This document shows positions 34,703 through 42,582 of a stretch of 64,000 nt of DNA, piece by piece. Source of the DNA: Halovivax asiaticus JCM 14624 (GTDB taxonomy: Archaea > Halobacteriota > Halobacteria > Halobacteriales > Natrialbaceae); the NCBI RefSeq assembly GCF_000337515.1, contig NZ_AOIQ01000014.1, forward strand, positions 170,903 through 234,902, written 5' to 3'. The notes under the pieces are model-generated. The model saw only the letters and a list, made by a program, of their open reading frames with translations, had not been told where the DNA came from and ran no database searches. Numbering within the stretch: position 1 is the first letter of the stretch; every line of letters starts with the position of its first letter. The position numbers and the translations under genes were made by a program.

Positions 34703-35890
34703 CTAGCCGACGACGAACTGAAACGCGCTGAAGCCGCCGAAGCCGACGACGAGCGCGCCGAGAAAGGAGAGGATCCACGCGAGGATCGTAAAGCCGATCT
34801 TCCGGGCGCTGACGCCCCCGGAGCCGGCCGCGGCGAATCCGCTGCCGATGATGGAGCTAACCACGATTTCGTTGAAGGAGACGGGGATCCCGAACAGGAC
34901 GGCGGCCTGCGCGAGGGCGAACGACGGGATGAGCGCCGCGATCGAACGACGGGGGCCGAGCGAGGAGTAGTCCTGCGAGATCGCCTTGATCATCCGGGGC
35001 GCGCCGGTCCACGAGCCGATCAACAGCCCCACGCCGCCGCCGGCGAGCAGGGCGACGAGCGGGAGGCCGACATCCTCGCTCAAGGGGACGAGCGGACCGA
35101 CCGCCAGCCCGACCTGGCTGCCACCGGCCGAAAAGGCGACGAGGCCGCCCATGACGAGGAGGAATCGACGCTCTGTCCTGATGGGATCTGCGTGCATGCC
35201 GATCGTGATCGGGACGGCCCAGAGCACGGCGACGGCGACCGTCACCAGGACCGGGCCGACTGCGGCGGGACCGGGGATCGGCCCCCCGGCTGCCGCGGCG
35301 ATCGAGGCCGCGGCAGTCCCCTCACCGAGAACCGCGAACTCGATGTTGGCGACGATGACACCGACCAGCACCCCGAGCAGGGCGACGAGCGTCCGCTCGG
35401 AGATTGGCTCGTCACGCAACGATCGGGCGATGAGGTACGCGGCGAAGCCGCCGACGAACGGAGTGAGTATCCACATCGCCCCGATCTCGGTGTACTTCGC
35501 CCAGGCGGGATCGCCGCCCAGCGCCAGACCGACGCCGATCACCGAGCCGGTGGCCGTGAAGGCAGTTGCGATCGGGTAGCCGGTGAAGACGCCGGTTGCG
35601 ACGAGAACGGCAGCGATCGTGAGCGCGAGTGTCGCCGCCGCCGGCGAGAGCGAGACGCCGGCAATGAGATCCCGGCCCATCGCCTCGGAGACGTTCTGTC
35701 CCTGGAGAATCGCCCCGGAGATGCCGAGCAACCCGACGAGAAAACCGGCTCGCATCACCGATATCGCGTTCGCGCCGACCGCCGGCGCGAACGGTGTCGA
35801 CCCGCTGGAGCCAGCACCGATCGACCAGGCCATGAAGAGGCTGGCGCCAGCGGCGACGAGGAACGTCCCCAGCGTGACGATGTCGACCAT
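34703..35890 (-). CDS. PiT-family inorganic phosphate permease (1)
   Basis: This 395-aa membrane protein has about ten helices and the two inverted PiT signature regions: WSIGAGSSGSTPFAPAVGAN near residues 22-41 and AFSAGGSQVGLAVGPLVPL after the central loop. The family imports phosphate (or phosphate with a metal) using a cation gradient. It lacks a large central soluble domain. It is one of three PiT genes in this window and the most diverged in signature (no GANDxxN). It begins at ATG MVDIVTLGTF. Confidence 0.88.
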   Translation of the reverse strand: MVDIVTLGTFLVAAGASLFMAWSIGAGSSGSTPFAPAVGANAISVMRAGFLVGLLGISGAILQGQNVSEAMGRDLIAGVSLSPAAATLALTIAAVLVATGVFTGYPIATAFTATGSVIGVGLALGGDPAWAKYTEIGAMWILTPFVGGFAAYLIARSLRDEPISERTLVALLGVLVGVIVANIEFAVLGEGTAAASIAAAAGGPIPGPAAVGPVLVTVAVAVLWAVPITIGMHADPIRTERRFLLVMGGLVAFSAGGSQVGLAVGPLVPLSEDVGLPLVALLAGGGVGLLIGSWTGAPRMIKAISQDYSSLGPRRSIAALIPSFALAQAAVLFGIPVSFNEIVVSSIIGSGFAAAGSGGVSARKIGFTILAWILSFLGALVVGFGGFSAFQFVVG

Positions 35891-35990
35891 CTACTCGCCC
35901 GTACCGGCGGGGGGTACAAGTGTGTGCCGACCGACGCAACGAGTTCAGAGTTGCCACGGGAGGGCCGACGGGCTGTGAGAACGTGTATCG

Positions 35991-36004
35991 AGAGAGAGAG
36001 AGAG
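35991..36004. repeat. (AG)7 dinucleotide run
   Basis: Seven uninterrupted AG units sit in the short gap between the DUF5828-like gene end (36021) and the PiT start (35890). It could be length-variable and influence PiT expression. Confidence 0.7.
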
Positions 36005-36020
36005 TGACGCGAACGCAGCC

Positions 36021-36740
36021 TCAGGTCGTCGTGGAGCGCGAACTGTCTTCGGGTTCCGGTGGGGGCTCGGCCCCTTCGATCGCTTCGGCGGCCTCGGTGT
36101 CCTTCTCGGTCTCGACGTGCCAGCGGTCGATCTCGTCGTCGAGGTCGGCGAGCGTGGCCGAGACGCGATCTTTGAGGTCGTCGTCGTTGACGTTGACCTC
36201 GAAGACGAACTCCTCGGTGCCATTGCCCCGTCCCGACTGCTGGACGTTGGCGCTGATCAGTTCGTTGTCGAAGTAGTAGGGCGCGAGCTGGGTCATCACT
36301 CGCTGGTAGACGGTGTCCTCGACGCGACGGATCGCCTTGCGGCTGGCGGAGTCAGCGGCGCGCGCGACGTAGTCGATCGACTCGCGCCAGTTGTTGACGG
36401 CTTCGTCGGCGTCGTCGTCCTCGAGCGCCTTGTAGGACTCCGAGAGTTTCTCGCCGGCGGTTTTGATGTCCTCGTCCGGGTCTTTCCCGGCTTTTTCGCC
36501 CTTTCCTTCCTCGACGCGAGCCTGTTCGGCGGTCTTCTCGCTGACGTGGCTGTCCAGCCGTTCGTGACTCTTTGGACGCCACTCCTCCCACTCGACGAAG
36601 GCGTCAGCGTACTGGCTTCCGACGTCGGTCTCGGCGTCGTGGGCGTCCGCTTCCCGGAGGGCAGCGGTAATCCGTTCGCCATGCTCGACGACGTCGCCCC
36701 AGTCGCCGCGGATCTTGAACCCGGAGATGCTCTCTTCCAT
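36021..36740 (-). CDS. DUF5828-like haloarchaeal protein
   Basis: This 239-aa acidic protein begins [20 protein letters not shown]. The N-terminal two thirds are helical, with lysine/glutamate-rich coiled-coil-prone stretches around residues 60-100. The C-terminal region (145-210) has a strand-rich domain ([18 protein letters not shown]). It matches the conserved haloarchaeal DUF5828 family; the function is unknown. It is divergent from upp. Confidence 0.82.
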   Translation of the reverse strand: MEESISGFKIRGDWGDVVEHGERITAALREADAHDAETDVGSQYADAFVEWEEWRPKSHERLDSHVSEKTAEQARVEEGKGEKAGKDPDEDIKTAGEKLSESYKALEDDDADEAVNNWRESIDYVARAADSASRKAIRRVEDTVYQRVMTQLAPYYFDNELISANVQQSGRGNGTEEFVFEVNVNDDDLKDRVSATLADLDDEIDRWHVETEKDTEAAEAIEGAEPPPEPEDSSRSTTT

Positions 36741-36967
36741 CCGACTGGCGCGGGTCTATGACTTGCGTCGTTATAAACTTCGTCGCCGAAGGGGCCGGGC
36801 GTGTCATCAGTGCCCACGGCCGCGGGAGCGACCGTCCCGGATCGACGGGTGGCCGACCAAACGTCCCAGACGATGGGGAATCGCCCGACAGGTCGCCGCC
36901 GCAGTGCGGACGGTGGCGGCGACACGAGACCGCAAAGTTCAGGCAGGCACTGGTCCGAATACCTCGC

Positions 36968-37645
36968 ATGCCAATCGAAGATCGCGACGACGCCTACCTC
37001 GTCACGCACGGGCTCGCTCGGGACACACTCTCTCGGCTCCGATCGGTCGAGACCGAACAGGTCGCGTTCCGGAAGGGACTGGTGAAGCTGGGTCGACTCT
37101 GTGGCTACGAGATCATCGACGGCCGGATGGAGACGGAGTACGTCGAGATCGAGACGCCGCTCGAACCGACGATGGGCGAGCGCGTCAAAGGGCTCGACGA
37201 CGTCGTCATCATCAACGTCCTCCGGGCTGCGACGCCGTTCGTCGAGGGCTTGCTGAAGGCGTTCCCGCGCGCCCGGCAGGGCGTCATCAGCGCCAGCCGG
37301 GACGAGTCCGGCGGCCGCGCCGAGGACGGCTCGTTCCCGATCACCATCGACTACGTCAAGCTCCCCGAGATCACCGAAGACGACACCGTCATCGTCGCCG
37401 ATCCGATGCTCGCGACCGGGTCGACGATGAACGCCGTCCTCGACCACGTCGTCGAGAACGCCCCCGACCCGGAGCACCTCATCGTCCTCTCGGCCGTCTC
37501 GGCTCCCGAAGGACTGCTCCGCGTCGGCGACGCGTTCCCGCAGGCCGACCTCCTCACCGTCTCGATCGACGATTATCTCGACGACGACGGCTACATCGTC
37601 CCCGGTCTCGGTGACGCTGGGGATCGGGCGTTCCGGACGACGTAA
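36968..37645 (+). CDS. upp: Uracil phosphoribosyltransferase
   Basis: This 225-aa pyrimidine salvage enzyme converts uracil and PRPP to UMP. The PRPP loop [20 protein letters not shown] (about 140-159), the [20 protein letters not shown] segment, and the C-terminal uracil-binding [14 protein letters not shown] motif are all clear. The start is [13 protein letters not shown]; the upstream in-frame extension is GC-skewed non-coding sequence. Uracil/GTP regulation is known in the family, not visible here. Confidence 0.96.
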   Translation: MPIEDRDDAYLVTHGLARDTLSRLRSVETEQVAFRKGLVKLGRLCGYEIIDGRMETEYVEIETPLEPTMGERVKGLDDVVIINVLRAATPFVEGLLKAFPRARQGVISASRDESGGRAEDGSFPITIDYVKLPEITEDDTVIVADPMLATGSTMNAVLDHVVENAPDPEHLIVLSAVSAPEGLLRVGDAFPQADLLTVSIDDYLDDDGYIVPGLGDAGDRAFRTT

Positions 37646-37662
37646 GCGCGGTTCGGAGCGTG

Positions 37663-37774
37663 CGAGGCCGAACGAAGTGAGGCCTCGGGAGCGCGAACGG
37701 GGAACGCACGTGACCCGTGAGCGAACGCAGTGAGCGAGAATCGCGGAACACCGAGCGGGTCACTCCGTTCCCCG
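37663..37774. terminator. Nested hairpins between convergent genes
   Basis: A 7-bp hairpin (37663-37669 with 37681-37687, CGAGGCC/GGCCTCG) is followed by a long one. CGGGGAACG (37698-37706) and GTGACCCG (37710-37717) pair with CGGGTCAC (37756-37763) and CGTTCCCCG (37766-37774), giving about 17 bp with one small internal loop. It sits between the stop codons of upp and the DUF2892 gene, so it could serve as a two-way transcript end. Confidence 0.6.
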
Positions 37775-37779
37775 CGAGG

Positions 37780-37977
37780 TCACGACGAGCAGGTGTCGAT
37801 GCCGAGGACCGCGTTCACCGGACAGCGACCGATCACGACGGTCGCCAACAGATCGCTCCCGGCGAGAAACGCGAGCGTCCCGGCCGTCGAATCGCGCCGC
37901 CGATAGCCGACGACGAGCAGGACGAGTGCGACCAAAACGCGAAGCGCACGATCGAATCCACCGACGTTCCGGTCCAT
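37780..37977 (-). CDS. DUF2892 (YgaP-like) membrane protein, 65 aa
   Basis: This small protein begins MDRNVGGFDRALRVLVALVL, the typical opening of DUF2892 proteins, and has two hydrophobic helices (about 10-25 and 33-50) followed by a CPVNAVLGIDTC segment. In YgaP this module is the membrane anchor of a rhodanese; here it stands alone. The function is unknown. It is convergent with upp. Confidence 0.85.
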   Translation of the reverse strand: MDRNVGGFDRALRVLVALVLLVVGYRRRDSTAGTLAFLAGSDLLATVVIGRCPVNAVLGIDTCSS

Positions 37978-38113
37978 ACCCGGGCGTTCGTGGAGAAGCG
38001 AGTTAGTAGTCAGGGACGATTCACGAACGACTCGACTGCCGGTCACGTGCCATCGGTTTCCGTCACGTACCGTCGAAACCGGGACAACCAGCCAGCCCGG
38101 GCTGTAGACTCCG

Positions 38114-40291
38114 TTACGCGTCGTTGGCTGACTCGCCGTCTGGGCCTTCGTCCTCGTCATCTTCGCCAGGGTCGCCAGCGGCCGATAGCCCCGCGTTCGG
38201 TTCGCGTTCGAGCGCTGGCGGGACGTCTGTGCGGTCGGAATAGCCGTCGAACCAGCGGACGATCCGCTCGATGCGGTCGACGACGTGGCCCGGTTCACCC
38301 GATCGCGAGAGTTCGTGTCCCTCGCGAGGATACCGGACGAGACGGGTGTCGACGCGGTGTTTCTTCAGGCCGGTGTAGTAGAGTTCGGCGCCGTTGGCGG
38401 GTGTCCGGTAGTCGCGGTCGGAGTGGACGAGGAGCGTGGGCGTGTCGACCTCGGGGACGAGCGAGACCGGCGAGTGCTCCCAGAGGAACTGTGGCTCCTC
38501 CCACGGGGTGGCGCCGAAGTCGTACTCGACGAGCTTGTACGCGCCGTCGGTCGACCCGTAGAAGCCGGTGAGGTCGTAGACGCCCCGCTGGGCGACTGCG
38601 GCGGTGAAGCGGTCGGTGCGCCCGACCGCCCAGGCGGTCATGTAGCCGCCGAAACTGCCGCCGGTGACGTACTGCTCGTCGGCGTCGACCTCGGGGCGCT
38701 CGCTCACCACGTCGGCACCCGCGAGGACATCCTCCAGCGTCTTGTCGCCCCAGTCGCGGTAGGTGGCCGTCGCGTGGTCCTCGCCGTAACCCGTCGAGCC
38801 GCGCGGGTTCGACCAGAAGACGGCGTAGCCGTTCGCGGCGAGCGTCTGGAACTCGTGCCACATCGTTCCCGACGTGGTCCACTGGACGTGCGGCCCGCCG
38901 TGGATCTCGACGACGAGCGGGTACGGCTCGTCGCCGATCGCGTCGGCGCCGTTTGTGTCGGCGTCGTCACCAACGTCCGCAGGTTCGACGCCAGACGGCG
39001 GCGTCAGCAGCCAGCCCTGACACTCGGCGCCGTCACTCTCGAACCACAGTTCCTCGGGTTCGGCGACCGCGTGCTCCGCGAAGTAGTCGGCGTTGACGTC
39101 GGTGAGGCGAGTCGGATCGCCGCCCGAGCGGTCGGCGAGGAAGACGTCGCCGGGGTGGTCCCACTCGCTCTGCGTGACGGCCAGGTGGTCGGCACCGACG
39201 GAGAATCCGTCGACGTGACTCCGGCCGTCGTAGACACGGTTCGGATCGGCGCTCGCGTCACCGGGCACGGACCACAGGCAGACTGCCCCCTCGTCGGGCG
39301 TCGCGAAGAAGAGCGACTCCTCGTCCGGCCCCCACTGGAAGCCGCCGCCGTGGGCGAGCGTCCGGTCGAGTGGGTCCGTCGGCACTACTTCCTCGCCGGT
39401 CTCGGTGTCGTAGACGACGATGTCGACCTGTCGCATCGTCATCCGCTCTTCGGGCGTGCGCGGGAACGCGACCAGTCCATCGGTCGTCGCCTCGATCATC
39501 CCGCCCCAGCCGATCGTCTGCGTGAGAACCTCGGGGTCGGCGTCCGCGTCGAGCGGATGCGCGTAGATGTCGAGGACGACCGAATCGTCCGGGACGGCCT
39601 CGTCCGCGGGCTTGCTCGCGTAGTAGATCGTCTCGTCGTCGCCCCACGCGGCACCGATGTAGTCAGTGTCGCCGTCGGTGAGCCGCGTGAGCGCGTCTTC
39701 GCGAGCGGGCTCGTCGCCCGCCGCCTCGGCGGCCTCGATCGCCCGTTCGACGTCCAGCACGTAGACGTGGTTTCGCTTCCCGTCGGCGTACTGCTGCATC
39801 GAGCGGAAGTTCATCCGATCGATGACCCGCGGATCCGGCGTCTCGGGTTCGAAGTCCGGCTCGACGGACAGGTCACGGCCCTCCTCGCGGTCCTCGGGGG
39901 TCGACGCCTGGGTGAAGACGATGCGCGAGCCGTCGGGGCTCCACTCGATGCCGGCGACGCCGCCAGCGACTTCGGTCACCTGACGCGCCTCGCCACCCGC
40001 GGTCGGGAGGACCCACAGCTGTGGGCGGTCGTCGTCTGCCCCGCGCGTGCTCACGAACGCCAGGTACTCGCCGTCCGGGCCCCACCGGGGCTGGCTGTCG
40101 ACGCCCTCGGAGACGGTGAACTGTCGAGGCTCACCGCCGTCGGCCGAGGCGACGTGAATCGTCGCGACGGCGGACTGGTCGTCGTCGTCGGCCGTCTGCC
40201 GGACGAACGCGACTCGCTCGCCGTCCGGAGACAGTCGCGGATCGCCAACCTGCACGAGGGTGTGAAAATCGGCCGCGGCAATCGGGTGCAT
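38114..40291 (-). CDS. S9 family peptidase (acylaminoacyl/prolyl oligopeptidase type)
   Basis: This 725-aa protein has an N-terminal beta-propeller (about 1-440) built of WD-like repeats such as 'DPRLSPDGERVAFVR' and 'PRWGPDGEYLAFVS'. A C-terminal alpha/beta-hydrolase domain follows, with GGSFGGYM (nucleophile Ser546), HSDRDYRTP (Asp near 625) and GHELSRSG (His659) as the likely triad. Such enzymes cleave short peptides or acylated N-termini; no signal peptide is seen, so it is probably cytoplasmic. I start at ATG MHPIAAADFH; a TTG lies four codons upstream. An acidic tail ends the protein. Confidence 0.93.
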   Translation of the reverse strand: MHPIAAADFHTLVQVGDPRLSPDGERVAFVRQTADDDDQSAVATIHVASADGGEPRQFTVSEGVDSQPRWGPDGEYLAFVSTRGADDDRPQLWVLPTAGGEARQVTEVAGGVAGIEWSPDGSRIVFTQASTPEDREEGRDLSVEPDFEPETPDPRVIDRMNFRSMQQYADGKRNHVYVLDVERAIEAAEAAGDEPAREDALTRLTDGDTDYIGAAWGDDETIYYASKPADEAVPDDSVVLDIYAHPLDADADPEVLTQTIGWGGMIEATTDGLVAFPRTPEERMTMRQVDIVVYDTETGEEVVPTDPLDRTLAHGGGFQWGPDEESLFFATPDEGAVCLWSVPGDASADPNRVYDGRSHVDGFSVGADHLAVTQSEWDHPGDVFLADRSGGDPTRLTDVNADYFAEHAVAEPEELWFESDGAECQGWLLTPPSGVEPADVGDDADTNGADAIGDEPYPLVVEIHGGPHVQWTTSGTMWHEFQTLAANGYAVFWSNPRGSTGYGEDHATATYRDWGDKTLEDVLAGADVVSERPEVDADEQYVTGGSFGGYMTAWAVGRTDRFTAAVAQRGVYDLTGFYGSTDGAYKLVEYDFGATPWEEPQFLWEHSPVSLVPEVDTPTLLVHSDRDYRTPANGAELYYTGLKKHRVDTRLVRYPREGHELSRSGEPGHVVDRIERIVRWFDGYSDRTDVPPALEREPNAGLSAAGDPGEDDEDEGPDGESANDA

Positions 40292-40429
40292 ACCCCGTGC
40301 CAACAGCCGACAGCGATTATACGTTTCGCTTCGAAACTAGGTGGCGTCGCACTCGACCGATTGCAGCGGGGCGACCGGTTACGTTCGCCACCAGCCCGGA
40401 CCGAAGGTGGACGGCGAGTGAGACGGCGC

Positions 40430-41035
40430 TCAATCGAGGTTCGCCCGCCCGCTGGTCGCACTCCGGAGTCGGTCGCGAAAGGCGTCGGCCTCGGCGACCG
40501 GAACGTCGACGGCGAACGTCACGGCCTCATCGTATTCGGCGTCGACGTCGTAGCCCTCGCTCTCGATGATGGCCCGAACCGTCCCCGAATCGTCGTAGTC
40601 GACGCCGATCACGACCCGCTCGTGCGGTCGCCGTTCCACCACGCCGGCGGCCTCGACGGCGTCTTTCACTGCCTGCGAGTACGCCCTGACGAGACCACCG
40701 ACGCCGAGGTTCGTCCCGCCGTAGTAGCGCGTGACGACGACGGCGACGTTCTCGAGTTCCTGTCCTTGCAGGACCGAGAGTGCGGGTTTGCCGGCAGATC
40801 CCGACGGTTCACCGTCGTCGTTCGAATACTCACGGAGAAAGTCGGCGTCCGGATCCGTCCGCACGCGGTAGGCAGGGACGTTGTGCGTCGCGTCGGCGTA
40901 GGTCTCGCGAACCTCGTCGACGAAGTCCTCGGCCGCCGCCACCGACTCGACGGGGCGGACGTGGCCCAGAAACTCCGATCCCTGCACCTCGAAGCTGGCG
41001 GTGGCGGCCTCGGCGACGGTGGTGTACGAATCCAT
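40430..41035 (-). CDS. IMPACT/YigZ family protein
   Basis: This 201-aa protein has the UPF0029 IMPACT domain, with signature YSNDDGEPSGSAGKPALSVL and the following VVVTRYYGGTNLGVGGLVRA block (about 80-125). The C-terminal YigZ-like ferredoxin fold (about 145-200) is present. The family is linked to translation control and stress, but its biochemical activity is not settled. The start is ATG MDSYTTVAEA. It lies 26 bases after the ACT-domain gene on the same strand, suggesting an operon. Confidence 0.9.
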   Translation of the reverse strand: MDSYTTVAEAATASFEVQGSEFLGHVRPVESVAAAEDFVDEVRETYADATHNVPAYRVRTDPDADFLREYSNDDGEPSGSAGKPALSVLQGQELENVAVVVTRYYGGTNLGVGGLVRAYSQAVKDAVEAAGVVERRPHERVVIGVDYDDSGTVRAIIESEGYDVDAEYDEAVTFAVDVPVAEADAFRDRLRSATSGRANLD

Positions 41036-41061
41036 GGCGAGAGAGGAGTTCCCGGACGCGA

Positions 41062-41565
41062 TCACTGCAACTCGATCGAACGGACGAACGACAGATCACG
41101 AAGTTCCGTGATGAGCGAGCCGGGGATGTCCTGGTCGGTGACGAGGTAGAGGCGCGGTTCGTCCGTGAATTCGGGGTCTTCGCTGATCGTCTGGCGGATC
41201 GAGACGCCGCGGTCGGCGACGACGCCCGTCACCGTCGCGACGATCCCCCCGGCGTCGGGGTCGTCGACCTCGATCGAGAGGACCGTCAGGTCGAGTACCG
41301 GTGCGAGGTCCATCAGACTCGGCACCTGTGAGATGTTCTGGAAGATACGCCGGAGTTCCCCATCCGCGAGGATGGCGTCGGTGGTCGAGTCGACGACGCG
41401 GCGATCGACGTCGATCTCGCGAGCGATGCCCGTGTTGGGAATCTCGATCCCGCCGGAGACCACCCGCCCCTCGTCGCTGACGGAGAAGCCTCGCTCTAAC
41501 AGCAGCCGGATCACGGCCTGCTGGCTCGGCGAGCCCTCGAACTTCTCCATGATCTCGTCGAACAT
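41062..41565 (-). CDS. ACT-domain amino-acid-metabolism regulator
   Basis: This 167-aa protein begins MFDEIMEKFEGSPSQQAVIR. Residues 1-75 contain a winged-helix-like region (QQAVIRLLLERGFSVSDEGR). The C-terminal half has an ACT domain (VLSIEVDDPDAGGIVATVTG..., about 95-165). It matches the archaeal COG2150 group, predicted regulators of amino acid metabolism with an ACT domain. The ligand and targets are unknown. It is upstream of the IMPACT gene. Confidence 0.88.
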   Translation of the reverse strand: MFDEIMEKFEGSPSQQAVIRLLLERGFSVSDEGRVVSGGIEIPNTGIAREIDVDRRVVDSTTDAILADGELRRIFQNISQVPSLMDLAPVLDLTVLSIEVDDPDAGGIVATVTGVVADRGVSIRQTISEDPEFTDEPRLYLVTDQDIPGSLITELRDLSFVRSIELQ

Positions 41566-41771
41566 GCGCCCCGCTTTTGGGGCCACGCACATATCTGTCC
41601 CGGAGCGCGGACCGGGGCTGGTGACGACGAGCCGATTCGGCGACGGCAGTCGAGCTTGACGGGGCGAGCCGCGACGAACCGACGACAGGCGAGGCGGCGG
41701 TCGCACGGGGCGTCGTCCGACGACCGATCGGGACGGGCGGTTTTTTGGTCACCGACCGGCAATCACCGCGC

Positions 41772-42509
41772 ATGCGACAGCTCCGGACCTGTGACTTCTG
41801 TGGCGACGACGCGGTCGGCACGTTCGAGATCGTGCCACCGGAATTGGACCCGACGGAGGCCGAGCAGCGCCGCGTCGTCCTCTGTGGCGACTGCCAGCCG
41901 ACGCTCGAAGAACTGCTGGAACCGCTACTCGCCCGCGCCGGGGCGGCGCCGACGGGAGAAACAGGCAGCGAGGAGTCCGCAGACGACGCGCAATCGAACG
42001 GGCGAACCGATCGCCAGGCGTCCGGAACCGACGACGAACACGACGACCAGTCGGAAACCCGTCCCCTCAGCACCCGTGATACCGAGGAGACCACGAGCCG
42101 TGGCACGCCGGGGATAGAGACCAACGCACCCGATGACGAGGCTGGCGACGTCGTCACGCCGAGTGCGTCCGAGCGCTCGACCGGCGACGAGGGCGTCGCG
42201 ATCCAGCCGGGAGACAGAACAGCCGACGACACCACCCCGTCGGCGACTGAGGCTGCCAACGCGAACGACGACGCATCGACCGTGACCGGGGCACAGGCCG
42301 GTACCTCGAACACTCCCTCGGCGCCGAAAGCCTACGGAAAAGTGCTCAGACTCTTGCAGAACCGGGAGTTCCCGATGGCCCGGGCCGACGTCGAGGCGCT
42401 CGCGGCGGGCGCCTACGACCTGGAAGACCACCAGGTCGAAGCCGTCGTCGATCACGCCGTCGAACAGGGTGACCTGATCGAAGACGGCCGGAACGTCCGG
42501 TTGGGATAG
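41772..42509 (+). CDS. Zinc-finger protein with long acidic linker and winged helix
   Basis: This 245-aa protein begins MRQLRTCDFCGDDAVGTFEI. Two CxxC pairs (CDFC, CGDC) in residues 1-45 form a small zinc finger. Residues about 55-190 are low-complexity, rich in Asp, Glu, Thr and Ser, and probably disordered. The last 55 residues (VLRLLQNREFPMARADVEAL...) look like a winged-helix or LysM-like helical module. It may link nucleic acid or protein binding, but I do not recognise a characterised family. Divergent from the ACT gene. Confidence 0.75.
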   Translation: MRQLRTCDFCGDDAVGTFEIVPPELDPTEAEQRRVVLCGDCQPTLEELLEPLLARAGAAPTGETGSEESADDAQSNGRTDRQASGTDDEHDDQSETRPLSTRDTEETTSRGTPGIETNAPDDEAGDVVTPSASERSTGDEGVAIQPGDRTADDTTPSATEAANANDDASTVTGAQAGTSNTPSAPKAYGKVLRLLQNREFPMARADVEALAAGAYDLEDHQVEAVVDHAVEQGDLIEDGRNVRLG

Positions 42510-42582
42510 GTTGGTCCGTGGGGACCGACGGAGTCGACCGTCGGGAATCCGTGCCGTCGAAGAAGATCGAACGGACTGAGTA

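Noticed and set aside
38285-41149. Very long plus-strand open frame antisense to the S9 peptidase and IMPACT genes
   Set aside because: It is the antisense shadow of two well-supported minus-strand genes; GC-rich third positions keep stop codons rare on the opposite strand. Its residue composition is Arg/Val-rich and not halophilic.
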